Position numbers and translations under genes: made by a program
In this document: positions 49,001-58,038 of the stretch, in pieces
How the letters are laid out: each line of letters opens with the position of its first letter
Position numbering within the stretch: position 1 is the stretch's first letter
Origin: Maniola hyperantus
Lineage: Eukaryota; Arthropoda; Insecta; Lepidoptera; Nymphalidae
NCBI RefSeq assembly: GCF_902806685.2
Contig: NC_048548.1
Location: forward strand, 12,984,557 to 13,048,556
DNA: 64,000 nucleotides
Direction of reading: 5' to 3'
Notes under the pieces: generated by a model
Told to the model about the DNA's origin: nothing
The model's database searches: none
The model's input: only the letters and a program-made list of their open reading frames with translations

Positions 49001-51273
49001 ATGTGCTTTCTGTAATTTCACAGATATTCGATCCATTAGGTCTGGTCTCTCCGGTCGTTATTAAATTAAAAATTATATTGCAAAGCTTATGGTTACAAAA
49101 CTTGTCGTGGGATGACCCATTGACGCCGGAGATTCAAGAAGCTTGGTGGGAAGTAATTAAAAATCTGCATGTTTTGGCAAATCTACAAGTACCACGTCGC
49201 GTATTAATAGATTCGTTCGTGCGAGTAGAGATTCATGCATTTTCCGATGCGTCGGAAAGGGCTTACGGGGCGTGTCTCTACGTCCGTAGCATTGATAGCA
49301 GTGGCAGAATCTTAGTGCGGTTATTACTTGCTAAGAGTAGGGTGGCACCCATTAAGGCCACAACTATCCCTAGGCTTGAGCTTTGTGGAGCTCAGGTTGC
49401 AGCGAAGCTGTATGAAAAAGTTACTAGCTCACTTAGAGTTAATGCAGCGTGTACTGTTTTTTGGACCGACTCCACTATTGTATTAGGTTGGCTTAAGATG
49501 TTGCCGAGTAAGCTACATACATTTGTTCGCAATCGCGTCGGCGATATTTTAGAAAAGACCGGTGATTGCGCATGGCGACACGTTCCTACTAAGCAAAACC
49601 CAGCGGATTATGTGTCACGTGGAGTCAGTGTTGACACTATTCAGTCTCTCGATATGTGGTGGTCAGGGCCAAGTTTTTTGAAGGAACCTAGCAGTAATTG
49701 GCCTTCTACGTCAGTACATTCCGATTCGCTACCTGAAACGCGTACTGAGTTGTCGTGTTTAGTTAAAACGGAAAATTCAACTGAATTTATTAATTTTGAC
49801 CGTTTTTCAAATTTTAACAGGCTTAGACGTGCAATTGCGTATGTGCTACGTTTTGTTGAATCATGTAAAGGACGACGTGCTACAACCAATTTTCTCACTG
49901 AAACTGAATTAAATAATTCATTAAACGTCATTATTCGCACGTCTCAGAAAGAATCCTTTGCCGAGTATGATATTTTATTGCATAAGAAAAACTTGCCTGC
50001 GAAGAGTGCTTTATTAAAATTTAACGTGTTTCTAGATGAGAATAATTTAATGCGGGTTGGCGGTCGTATCAGCAACTCAGAATTTTCGTATGATAAAAAA
50101 CATCCTTTAATTTTACAGTCCACTCATCGATTCACTCAACTATTATTTAAATACGAACATACGAAACTCATGCACGCTGGGCCACAATTATTGTTGGCTT
50201 CGATCAGAGAAGTTTACTGGCCAATCGGTGGCCGTAATTTGGCAAAGGCTACTTATCGTCGTTGCATTCGATGCACACGAATGAAAGGAAGTGTTGTCGC
50301 TCCTATTATGGGTGATTTGCCGCGGCGGCGACTTACTCCAGGTGGTTCCCCCTTTGAAACCGTTGGCGTTGACTATGCAGGTCCTATATCTTCCGCAAGT
50401 CGTCAAGGACGTGGTTGTCGTATTGTGAAAGTGTACATCGCCATTTTTATATGTTTCACTACCAAGGCTATTCATTTGGAATTGGTAGGTGACTTGACAA
50501 GTAATAGCTACATTCTAGCTCTACGTAGACTTGTGGCTCGTCGCGGAAAACCACGCCATCTATATTCTGACAACGGAACTTCATTTATTGGGGCGTACAA
50601 TGATCTAACCAAGTTTTTGCAACAAAATTCTGACTCACTGTCCAGTGAGCTTTCAAATGAAGGAATTAATTTTCACTTTATTCCGGCGTATTCTCCTCAT
50701 TTCGGCGGTGTTTGGGAGGCGGGGGTAAAATCCACCAAATTTCATTTATTGCGAGTGCTAGGCAACAGTCATTTAACTTACGAAGAATTGTATACGACTT
50801 TAACACAAATTGAGGCAATTTTAAATTCGCGACCACTTACTCCTTTATCTTCGCATCCAGACGACTTGACCCCACTGACCCCTGGCCATTTTTTAATTGG
50901 GCGTCCGCTCACAGCTATTCCGACTGAAGATTACCAAGGACGCAAAGCGGACACACATGTGACCAGATACAAAAGAGTTGAGCAACTCCGGCAGCATTTC
51001 TGGGCGCGATGGAGCAAGGAGTATGTTTCTGAACTCCAGAAACGTACTAAATGGCAGACACCATACCATACATTGGAACTCAACTCGTTGGTCCTTCTAA
51101 AGGAGGATAATCTACCTCCCTTAAAGTGGAAACTGGGAAGAATTGTGGCTCTTTTTCCTGGCCCCGATCAAGTTGCACGAGTGGCTGACGTAAAAACTGC
51201 AAGCGGAACTGTGAGAAGATCGTTTTCCCGCATTTGCCCGTTACCAATTTGTGAAGTCAATCAAGGTGGTTGA
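46060..51273 (+). CDS. BEL/Pao gag-pol polyprotein
   Basis: 1737 residues in one uninterrupted frame from an ATG with A at -3. In order: an N-terminal coiled-coil-like gag region; a DUF1759-type gag core at about 125-285 (LPTIQLPKFSGAYNNWLEFR); zinc knuckles C369-X2-C372-X4-H377-X4-C382 and a following C-X2-C; an aspartic protease with D472-S-G-S; reverse transcriptase with VILADVEKMYRQI and YVDD at 889-892; RNase H with D1063 (FSDASERAYGA) and FWTDSTIVLGWL; an integrase zinc-binding region with H...CIRCTRMKG; an integrase core with D1438, D1504 (SDNGT) and E1553 (GGVWEAGVKS); and a C-terminal DUF5641-type domain (LTPLTPGHFLIGRPL). All catalytic residues I can check are present, so it is probably competent for transposition. 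No overlapping or downstream env gene is visible. Confidence 0.95.
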   Translation: MAEINELTKKRSSYKGRITIFSGYLKSLENSTVSPSAKDISELELRINKLDLLYSQYDETQTRLECISDNVDLQLAEREEFECRYYKALSHGQEMLANYKKSQVPLPSDDGSRCSRLNPVKLPTIQLPKFSGAYNNWLEFRDTFTSLIHNNDDIDDVNKFHYLRTSLEGSAAVVISSIEFSSSNYNVAWKLMCDRFDNKRLLIQNHVAALFNIEPVTRESASNLKHILDQFNKNLRALEILGEPIKEWSTLLIYIITHKLDSTTYREWEEYKGRLDSKKRIELQDFLDFVRMRTNILDTIEFSRQTPQNNSNNKQSKLKAMVTTQTNNNLSSKDFCPKCSAVHKLSTCPQFLALSNEERLQLLPTFKVCFNCFSKSHFSNNCKKNGCKICKRKHSVLVHVTDKQKPVVHSESPESVSATPSTTNPNNLALSASVSSASLEVNSRRGDVILSTALVKLYDSNNREHIGRAVLDSGSTSSLLSEKMFRQLNLPYNHIDQSVLGINNASTHIDKICRLRLKSLNDTFMTNLNCFVLPSLTDNVPCRSLDISNLNIPTDVCLADPHFHTPASVDLILGADIFWDIVGSQRINLGNNKPTLCETRLGWIISGPMNNRFSTSHLPNHIQCNYVNTYPTTDILNQDIQSQLARFWNLEEVNISSSSSYSPEQKLCEEHFIENTTRLKDGRFCVRIPLKENPSVLGDSLHQAKQCFLSLERRLLKQPKLYEMYREFMSEYQSLGHMSECELNSDSNAHFIPHHGVLRENSVTTKLRAVFNASSSTTSTNISLNSIQMVGPTVQDDLLSILLRFRQHKYVILADVEKMYRQILVHPDDRYLQRIIWRDNPNQPLKAFELNTVTYGTASAPFLATRCLKQLGLECKDNQIAEIILHDFYVDDLLSGGDDLNVVRNIRSEVTATLASARLPLRKWKSNEPQLVSESTESTHDLNVGGNESSKTLGLGWHPESDELHFPIGTSITVKGSSKRDVLSVISQIFDPLGLVSPVVIKLKIILQSLWLQNLSWDDPLTPEIQEAWWEVIKNLHVLANLQVPRRVLIDSFVRVEIHAFSDASERAYGACLYVRSIDSSGRILVRLLLAKSRVAPIKATTIPRLELCGAQVAAKLYEKVTSSLRVNAACTVFWTDSTIVLGWLKMLPSKLHTFVRNRVGDILEKTGDCAWRHVPTKQNPADYVSRGVSVDTIQSLDMWWSGPSFLKEPSSNWPSTSVHSDSLPETRTELSCLVKTENSTEFINFDRFSNFNRLRRAIAYVLRFVESCKGRRATTNFLTETELNNSLNVIIRTSQKESFAEYDILLHKKNLPAKSALLKFNVFLDENNLMRVGGRISNSEFSYDKKHPLILQSTHRFTQLLFKYEHTKLMHAGPQLLLASIREVYWPIGGRNLAKATYRRCIRCTRMKGSVVAPIMGDLPRRRLTPGGSPFETVGVDYAGPISSASRQGRGCRIVKVYIAIFICFTTKAIHLELVGDLTSNSYILALRRLVARRGKPRHLYSDNGTSFIGAYNDLTKFLQQNSDSLSSELSNEGINFHFIPAYSPHFGGVWEAGVKSTKFHLLRVLGNSHLTYEELYTTLTQIEAILNSRPLTPLSSHPDDLTPLTPGHFLIGRPLTAIPTEDYQGRKADTHVTRYKRVEQLRQHFWARWSKEYVSELQKRTKWQTPYHTLELNSLVLLKEDNLPPLKWKLGRIVALFPGPDQVARVADVKTASGTVRRSFSRICPLPICEVNQGG

Positions 51274-51284
51274 AGGTGCAGCCT

Positions 51285-51300
51285 TCAACGCCCGGGGGCA
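51285..51300 (+). promoter_or_regulatory. Presumed polypurine tract region
   Basis: AACGCCCGGGGGCA abuts the 3' LTR. The GGGGG run is the likely plus-strand priming site, although it is shorter than a classical tract. Confidence 0.4.
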
Positions 51301-51503
51301 TGTTCAAGACATTCGCCTGCAATAATAGTGCGAGCAATAGCGCAAGAACTTTATTGGCTAATTTTCTACAACAGGACATTTCTCTTCATTTATTGTTGGT
51401 TTGGTGTGACGTGTCCCGGAATTATCTCCAGTTTTTAATTAATTAAATAAGTGTTTAAGTTCAGTTCCTGTATTTTACTGATCTCTAACAACCATTAAAT
51501 ACA
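51301..51503 (+). repeat. BEL 3' LTR
   Basis: Same 203 bases as the 5' LTR by eye; followed by TGTAG. Confidence 0.93.
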
Positions 51504-51720
51504 TGTAGTATATGTTCTTTGTTTTTAACATTAAGTTAGTATATTATAATATAGTAATAGTATTATTTCTAATTTTGTTTTTTTGACAAAAGTAGGCATG
51601 ATGTAATGCGCAGACGTACGCATTGAGGGTCAAACCTCTCTGATTTTTTTTTACAATGCGTACTACTTATTATATGTAAATTTTCTTGTATGTTAATAAT
51701 AAATTAAAAAAAAAAAAAAA
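51504..51720 (+). mobile_element. Rest of the interrupted LINE 3' UTR, with poly(A)
   Basis: Starts with the TSD TGTAG, contains GCAGACGTACGCATTGAGGG and ACAATGCGTACTACTTATTA, and ends TAATAAATT then an A15 tract (about 51,706-51,720). Confidence 0.6.
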
Positions 51721-51939
51721 CCTATGGCGAATAATTTTTCGTTGTCACTCACAGATGGCGTTGTATTACTTTGCATGGCGTTTTAACGTACTATTCGTGA
51801 ACAGATATGACATACTATGTATGTTTACATAACTGAAGAAATGAACTGTCAGGGTCGCTAAATTTGTAACTATAATTTTTGAAGAAAGATACGTTTTGTT
51901 TATGTGTCTTTTTGTTTGAACTGAGTTAAGAGCTTATTC
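51721..51939. other. No recognisable feature
   Basis: No partner repeat or motif seen. Confidence 0.25.
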
Positions 51940-52036
51940 AAGATTATACTAATACTGATTTCTGATTGGTTTTATATTGATTTTATTTGATTTTCCGAGC
52001 GAAGCCGGGGGGGGGGGGGGGGGGGGGGGCAGCTAG
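51940..52036 (+). mobile_element. Helitron-like terminus (family G) with G23 run
   Basis: TTTTCCGAGCGAAGCC, 23 consecutive G (52,007-52,029), then CAGCTAG|T. The CGAGCGAAGCCGGG-CAGCTAGT arrangement matches an HLE terminus. The G-run sits between the hairpin region and the CTAG. Confidence 0.55.
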
Positions 52037-52188
52037 TTACGTATAGTTTTGTTGGTGTTACCAGAAAATAAATAAATTTGGAGACTGAAATCTATCAGAC
52101 TCCCAAAAAATGATACCTACATCATAGTAATAAACCCTAACGAATCCTGTATCACAATTTTAGACATCTAAAAGCACGCTCTAAAAAC

Positions 52189-52491
52189 AGAACGCTTAGT
52201 ACGGGATTTTATTATGTCTCAACATATTTGATAGTATTCGAGTGTCGAAACACTTTCGCGTTATAGTAAACTGGATCTTAACTGTCTTGTTTTAAAGCTC
52301 AAGTTTGTTTACACATATCTACAGCCAGGCGCTCCAAGCGGAAACTTCGCGAAATTAACAACAGTGGCATTGAATTTTTGACTTCAATTAAATTAAAATC
52401 TTTATTTAGGTCCACTTTGACGTTATTGTGTTTCGACTCTCGAATTCTAGCAACATTGTTGGTGAGACGTAAAATCTTAAACTAAGCGTAC
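52189..52491. mobile_element. Non-autonomous TIR element, copy 2
   Basis: ACGCTTAGTACGGGATTTTA at the left and TTGGTGAGACGTAAAATCTT then AAACTAAGCGTAC at the right. The interior matches 3,152-3,450 (AACTGGATCTTAACTGTCTT, CAAGCGGAAACTTCGCG). Confidence 0.65.
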
Positions 52492-52492
52492 A

Positions 52493-52739
52493 TCTATATA
52501 TATAAAAGGAAAAGGTGACTGACTGACTGACTGACTGAATGACTGACTGACTGACTGACTGATCTATCAACGCACAGCTCAAACTACTGGACGGATCGGG
52601 CTGAAATTTGGCATGCAGATAGCTATTATGACGTAGGCATCCGCTAAGAAAGGATTTTTGAAAATTCAACTCCTAAGGGGGTGAAATAGGGTTTTGAAAT
52701 TTTGTAGTCCACGCGGACGAAGTCGCGAGCATAAGCTAG
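52493..52739 (+). mobile_element. Helitron-like element, family B, complete
   Basis: The best copy: A|TCTATATATATAAAAGGAAA, (GACT)n, GGACGGATCGGGCTGAAATT, GCATCCGCTAAGAAAGGATT, CACGCGGACGAAGTCGCGAG, CATAAGCTAG|T. Inserted at the edge of the TIR element. A and T flanks fit Helitron insertion at AT. Confidence 0.8.
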
Positions 52740-52807
52740 TTAGATAAATAAAACATCGAAAACTTGGCACTCCGCCTCGCTTAGCTAATTACGTAGATAA
52801 GGCTCTA

Positions 52808-52990
52808 GGATTTTTTTTTTTAATTTATTATAGGTATACGCTTGACCACAATCACACCTGATGGGAAGTGATGGTGTGGCCTAAGATGGGACGCGTTTAC
52901 CTAGAACTATTCACTCTTGTTTTAAAGATACCCGGGTTGTAATTGGTAGGATAATGCATCCTATTAACCCTTGACTTTATCCGGTGGTGT
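52808..52990 (-). mobile_element. SINE family 2 type 3' body (minus)
   Basis: A T-rich start, then GGTATACGCTTGACCACAAT, CACACCTGATGGGAAGTGAT and GCCTAAGATGGGACGCGTTT; same 3' body as at 62.24 kb and, more distantly, 4.24 kb. Confidence 0.5.
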
Positions 52991-53132
52991 CGGTAATCAA
53001 CCCGAGAGGGTAAAAATGGACAGGTAGGTACTTGCTGGTTCATTATTTATTATTCATCGGGTTCATACCACGCACTAAGAGATGGAAATATGTAATTGAT
53101 GATTAGGTTTACGCTGTACAAATGAATTTAGA

Positions 53133-53573
53133 AAACCGGCCAAGTGCGAGTCAGACTCGCTCGCCGAGGGTTCAGTACTACAATCGTATTTTTTCGACAT
53201 TTTGCACGATAAATCAAAGACTAATGCACAAAAATAGATAGGAATCTGTTTAAAGAATGTACCTACAGGTACTTATAGCCCTATCATATGATACCTACTC
53301 CATTTGGTATAGTAGTATCTTACTTTGAAAGTTAAAAATACTTACTAATTATTTATTTGTTCATGAACACATTTTTTTGTGTGATGTAACCACAAATTCA
53401 GGGTTTTCAGATTTTTCCCCTAATGTCTGCTATAATACCTACCTACAGCTACCAAATTTCATGATTCTAGGTCAACGGGAAGTACCTCGTAGGTTTCTTG
53501 ACAGACAGACAAACAACAAAGTGATTTTATAAGGGTTCCGTTTTTCCTTTTGAGGTACGGAACCATAAAAACC
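53133..53573 (+). repeat. CCGGCCAAGTGCGAG family, near-complete copy
   Basis: GAAAACCGGCCAAGTGCGAG at the left and TTTGAGGTACGGAACCATAA at the right, with ATGATTCTAGGTCAACGGGA inside. Confidence 0.75.
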
Positions 53574-53844
53574 TATATTTTCCGTTGCTTAGACAACTCC
53601 ATCTAGGAAAATGTATTCTGTGAACTTTCACAGTTTTTACTTTTTTAGCGTGAGGTAGTTCTCGCTTGTGTAAAAGCGGACTAGGCTAGGGGGTCCATAA
53701 TTTATGAACTCAGCTGAGGGCATTAAGTGGCTGTAATAATTAATGAATGTGTACTCGCCTTTCGCAGCGATGTCACTTGGTAATTGGTAGGTATATATGT
53801 AGTGAAATATAGTACGTCAGTCTATACGAATTAAATTAAATTAT
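53574..53844. other. No recognisable feature
   Basis: No partner repeat or motif seen. Confidence 0.25.
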
Positions 53845-54215
53845 ACTAGCATTGATAGCCTAGTGGTTAAGAGGCCCGACTTGTAATCTGAGGTCGGGGG
53901 TTCAGTCCCGGGCACGCACCTCTAACTTTTCAGAGTTATGTGCATTTTAATTAATTAAATAGCCGATAAACTGATGTGCAGTTTGGCGAGATAGAAATTG
54001 TTATATTACGTTTGCATTATAATTAATTAATAAATAAATAAATCACTTGAAAACGCCGTGAGGAAACCTGCATACCTGAGAGTTCTCCATAATGTTCTCA
54101 TAGGTGTGTGAAGTCTACCAATCCGCACATGGCCAGCGTGGTAGACTATGGCCAAAACCCTTCTTACTCAGAGAGGAGACCCGTGCTCTGTAGTGAACCG
54201 TTGATGATCACGATA
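53845..54215 (+). mobile_element. SINE family 1, variant with internal insert
   Basis: TGATAGCCTAGTGGTTAAGA (A box), GGGGGTTCAGTCCCGGGCAC (B box), then the usual body interrupted after TTAATTAATTAAAT by about 90 extra bases (GCCGATAAACTGATGTGCAG, TTTGGCGAGATAGAAATTGT). It resumes with CTTGAAAACGCCGTGAGGAA. Confidence 0.75.
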
Positions 54216-54564
54216 ATGATGTGTGTAAAATACCAGTGCAAATTGTTAACAAGGACTATTTATTTCGTATGTTCATTAATATCAAATGAGTAATTTCCAA
54301 AGATATTAGAACAGTCACATGAAATCAAATTAATTGAACCAACAGACAATAATCCTGTATCATAAGATATTTGAGCACTTCAAATGTATTACGAGTAATC
54401 GTAGGAATTACCTCGACGGTAATATTACTGCGGCTCAGCGCTATAATGGAATACCTATGATTTATGTACAATCTAGATATTGCGCTGATAGGTACTCTAG
54501 ATTGCCTTGTTTTAGTAGATAACGGCTTAGGCTCTTTACGCACTGCATCCCATCAGAATCCAAT
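54216..54564. other. No recognisable feature
   Basis: Single-copy sequence separating the two inverted SINEs; no motif. Confidence 0.3.
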
Positions 54565-54900
54565 AAAATTCATTATCATCATCATGATCTGCTCTCAGAA
54601 TGAGAAGAGTTTAGGCCATAGTCCGCCACACTGGGCAAGTGCGGATTCGTACAAATCCTCGAGAACACTATAGGGAACTCTCAGGCATGCAGCTTTCGTC
54701 ACGATGTTTTTCTTCACCGTTACAGAAAGTGTTTTTTTTATTTTTTTATTTATTATAATGCAGACGTAATATAACAATTTCTATCTCGCCAAACTGCACA
54801 TCAATTTATCGGCGATTTAATTAATTAAAACGCACATAAGTTAGAGGTGCGTGCCCGTGATCGAATCCCCGACCTCCGATTTAGAAGGCCAAGCTTGAAG
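54565..54900 (-). mobile_element. SINE family 1, same insert variant (minus)
   Basis: The minus strand carries the SINE 1 body plus the same insert (here AACAATTTCTATCTCGCCAA and CTGCACATCAATTTATCGGC). It ends near GTGCGTGCCCGTGATCGAAT. The A-box part is missing. Confidence 0.7.
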
Positions 54901-54967
54901 TAGGCCTAGTATAAATATGAAGTAGGTAGGGACTACAACATAAAAAAGCAAATATCGCGCTTGTCTG

Positions 54968-55022
54968 CCGCTCGATTATGAATAACTGAGACGGCCAGTG
55001 ATTGCAACTGAATTATTCAGCG
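54968..55022 (+). repeat. Short dispersed repeat, inverted partner at 62.97 kb
   Basis: CGCTCGATTATGAATAACTG, AGACGGCCAGTGATTGCAAC and TGAATTATTCAG recur as the reverse complement at 62,972-63,030. Confidence 0.55.
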
Positions 55023-55810
55023 ATACGCGAGTTTTTCACCGAAAACACGCATTCGCACCATTGATATACTTAGGTACTACAAGTTCAACGAATGACAGTT
55101 CCTGTTATTCCTGCGTCCACAGAACTGCAAAAAGCCATATGAGCTTTGTCATCCTGATGTGGTTGACATCCAATCTACTCGGATGAAAGTTTTTGTTCAA
55201 CATTTTTGAACAAACCGCTAAGGTTCGGACGCCCTTCTGACGTCCGTCCAAAAATAACTTGAAACAAAAGCGAACTTATAGGATATACGAGCTGTATCAT
55301 ACCTAGACCTCATTGTTGTTTTACATAAGGCATGAATTTCATAGCTTGCTTTCATAACTTCATAGTCTCTTCATAGAACTCTCGTCTAAGCGAAGCCAGG
55401 GTGAGTCCCCTAGCGTAGCGAATAAGGACAGAGATCAGTGATAAATGATTTTTAAAACAGGAAACTTGGTAGATCTAGAGGTTTAATAGTACATCGACGG
55501 TTCGGCCATTCAGTGCCGTAATCCTTCAGTGTTGAATTTAATATGAACTTTGTTCCACTTTCGGGTCGTTCCCAAGTTCTCTGACCATGTAATGAAAGAA
55601 CGCGCTGGTATTTTTTAATCCGGATAGAATTCCGTTTGACCACGATCGCGATCCCTGTGAAAAACAAGTGGGAACGGGGGTTAAGTCTATGACCTGCTGA
55701 AACCGGCCTGTTGCTAATTCGGATTGGACTAGTTCTGTACTTGTTTTGTGATCACTGTAATTAAAAAAGAAGAGTTAGCTAGGTATGATTTTGTACATTT
55801 TATACTAGAA
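55023..55810. other. No recognisable feature
   Basis: TCTAAGCGAAGCCAGGGTGA near 55,385 hints at a repeat end; no coding evidence. Confidence 0.3.
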
Positions 55811-56037
55811 CTAGCTTATGCTCGCGACTTCGTCCGCGTGGACTACACAAATTTCAAACCCCTATTTCACCCCCTTAGGGGTTGAATTTTCAAAAATCCT
55901 TTCTTAGCGGATGCCTACGTCATAATAGCTATCTGCATGCCAAATTTCAGCCTGATCAGTCCTGTAGTTTGAGCTGTGCGTTGATAGATCAGTCAGTCAG
56001 TCAGTCAGTCACCTTTTCGTTTTATATATTATTTAGA
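55811..56037 (-). mobile_element. Helitron-like element, family B (minus)
   Basis: CTAG at 55,811-55,814, CTCGCGACTTCGTCCGCGTG, CCCCCTTAGGGGTTGAATTT, GTCAGTCAGTCAGTCAGTCA, and the 5' end (minus) A|TCTAAATAATATATAAAACG. Confidence 0.75.
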
Positions 56038-56041
56038 TTTA

Positions 56042-56534
56042 GATGTGCAAATGTAAGAATGTGTAATGGACAAAAGTCTTTAACCAGTGTGTTCTTCCCG
56101 TCCTCACCTATGGTGCTGAAACGTGGACACTGACAAACGGCCTTGTTCACAAATTCAAAGTCGCTCAGCGAGCTATGGACAGGGCTATGTTAGGAGTTTC
56201 CCTGAGGGATAAGATCCGAAATGAAGAGACTCGCAGGAGAACCAAGGTCACTGACATAGCCCAAACTATTAGCAAGCTGAAGTGGCAGTGGGCAGGTCAT
56301 GCCTGTCGTAGAGGCGATGGCTGTTGGAGCCGAAAAGTCCTTGAGTGGAGACCGCGTTTAAGCAAGCGTAGTGTGGGACGCCCTCCAGCACGATGGACCG
56401 ACGATATAAAGAGGCTGGCGGGAAGTGGCTGGATGAGGAAGGCTGAGAACTGGGTGTGGTGGCGCTCTTTAAGGAAGACCTATGTCCAACAGTGGACGTC
56501 TACAGGCTGACGATGATGATGATGTGCAAATGTA
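56042..56534 (+). mobile_element. RTE-type LINE, 5'-truncated, with 14-bp TSD
   Basis: The direct repeat GATGTGCAAATGTA at 56,042-56,055 and 56,521-56,534 flanks an insert of about 465 bp. The insert ends in GATGATGATGAT, so the TSD edge overlaps the tail slightly. The best-preserved RTE fragment in the window. Confidence 0.8.
56067..56510 (+). pseudogene. RTE reverse-transcriptase C-terminal fragment
   Basis: Open from 56,067 to the TGA at 56,508-56,510 but with no own start: reads VFNQCVLPVLTYGAETWTLT, RAMDRAMLGVSLRDKIRNEE, SKLKWQWAGHACRR, KRSVGRPPARWTDDIKRLAG, TYVQQWTSTG. It is the C-terminal part of an RTE endonuclease-reverse transcriptase downstream of the polymerase core. The catalytic parts are absent. 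Confidence 0.75.
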
Positions 56535-56804
56535 CATGTAATACCTATTTTGTATTCCATAAATAGCATCACATTCATCTTACGGCAAACAAAATAAAAA
56601 TGTTTGCACCAAGACTGTAATAATTCTTAAAAGCCGTTCCTTTCATTCCCTTTTTACTGTGAAGCGTCGAGTAGAGAACTCCGCTACGATTTATGTTGTA
56701 TGAAAAGGAACGAAACACTGAAACCGACTCTATTCATGCCCGCCTCCCTTCTCTCCAAGGAATTCACTCATTCATTCATTCATTCAATATTATAAACATT
56801 TTTA
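56535..56804. other. No gene; (ATTC)n microsatellite
   Basis: CATTCATTCATTCATTCAAT near 56,770-56,790; the rest is featureless. Confidence 0.4.
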
Positions 56805-56880
56805 GGGTTCCGTAAATCCAACTAAAAAACGGAACACTTTTATAGGATTACTCGTATGTGTCTGTCTAGCCGTGCATACA
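56805..56880 (-). repeat. CCGGCCAAGTGCGAG family, right-end fragment (minus)
   Basis: TTTTTAGGGTTCCGTAAATC, AAAAACGGAACACTTTTATA and GGATTACTCGTATGTGTCTG. Confidence 0.45.
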
Positions 56881-57257
56881 GTGGCGTGCAGGTCATAGAG
56901 GCATAAATGCACTGCTTACCCCAGTTGTAATAGCTCAATGCATATTTTTCATTATGACCTACCAGTAAACAGGTTCCTACCTAACTAATGCCTACCCTGG
57001 CTTCAAACCCTGTGCACGCCACTGCGTGCATATGCTCCGAAGCTAGCAGATCAATTAAGTTGAAGTTTAGTATACGTATCTATATAAATTTTTGTGAATA
57101 AAAATCAATAAAATCGTGTAAATTAATGAATTTTGAATATGGGAGTCACATTTGAGGGCAAATTAGAAAATTTAAAAAGTTTTACAAACTGCAGCGTGCT
57201 ACATACCAATTTACTTAAAGATTACAGAAAAACTTATCTAGTCTATGGTCTTCAAAA
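56881..57257. other. No recognisable feature
   Basis: CAGTGGCGTGCAGGTCATAG and CTGTGCACGCCACTGCGTGC (56,880-57,030) form a loose inverted pair; no family recognised. Confidence 0.3.
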
Positions 57258-57530
57258 CTAAATACATAAAAGGAAAAGATGACTGTTTGACTGATCTATC
57301 AACGCACAGCTCAAACTACTGGACGGATCGGGCTGAAATTTGGCATGCAGATAGCTATTATGACGTAGACATCCGCTAGGGAAGGATTTTTTAAAAATTA
57401 AATCCCTAAAGGTGTAAAACAGAGGTTTGAAATTTGTGTAGTCCACGCGGACGAAGTCACGGGCATAATTCATAATTCATAATTCATAATTCATAATTTT
57501 TTATTGCAAAGCAAGCAAAGCATAAGCTAG
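57258..57530 (+). mobile_element. Helitron-like element, family B, with microsatellite in its 3' end
   Basis: TACATAAAAGGAAAAGATGA, ACTACTGGACGGATCGGGCT, TCCACGCGGACGAAGTCACG and GGCATAATTCATAATTCATA repeats. After about 60 bp of (CATAATT)n-like DNA, the true end CATAAGCTAG|T is at 57,521-57,530. Confidence 0.65.
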
Positions 57531-57754
57531 TAACATGATAAATCTCTGAATATTGTGCGTAAAAACTTATATATTCACCGTACGGAACCCTCTCCGCGTA
57601 AGTTCAACTCGCACTTGTAGTGTTTTGAGTTAAATACGAGCATTTTATTTGGGAGAGTAATTACGGCAGCTTAGCAATATTATACTGTTTCAATTTTACA
57701 AGCAGTTGGCAACAGTAGTACTCATGCTATAAAAGAAACGAAACATTGAAAGCA
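57531..57754. other. No recognisable feature
   Basis: No partner repeat or motif. Confidence 0.25.
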
Positions 57755-57820
57755 GATCATCATCATCAACCGTTAGACGTCCACTGCTGGACATACGTCT
57801 CTTATAGGGACTTCCACGCA
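57755..57820 (-). mobile_element. RTE-type LINE tail fragment (minus)
   Basis: ATCATCATCATCAACCGTTA then GACGTCCACTGCTGGACATA, CGTCTCTTATAGGGACTTCC; same as 627-690. Confidence 0.55.
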
Positions 57821-58038
57821 TGCACGCGTTGTCGTTCTTATCACGAACGGCCGATGGCGACAACGATGACAGTATTTTAATAGAAAGAAAAAGTAGGTAC
57901 CCACAGGTACAGTTCTTGCAATTCACGAAGGCTAGTGAACTTTACTTGTGGTAACGTCGTTTACATGGTCATTGCGTAAGTGTGCGTGCATGTCGGACCA
58001 ATCAGTCGCGAGCAAGCGCTGTCAAACGCACACATTTA
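57821..58038. other. No recognisable feature
   Basis: No partner repeat or motif. Confidence 0.25.

Larger units (their letters stand above)
45472..51503 (+). mobile_element. Intact BEL/Pao LTR retrotransposon (6,032 bp)
   Basis: 203-bp LTRs (45,472-45,674 and 51,301-51,503), both TGTTCAAGAC...ATTAAATACA, with a 5-bp duplication TGTAG outside. The leader of 385 bp is followed by a single gag-pol frame in BEL/Pao order (gag, protease, RT, RNase H, integrase). No env-like frame follows. Read base by base, the two LTRs appear identical, which indicates a recent insertion. Confidence 0.95.

Noticed and set aside
51274..51300. Search for an env-like gene after BEL pol
   Set aside because: Only 27 bases separate the stop codon from the 3' LTR; no env is possible.
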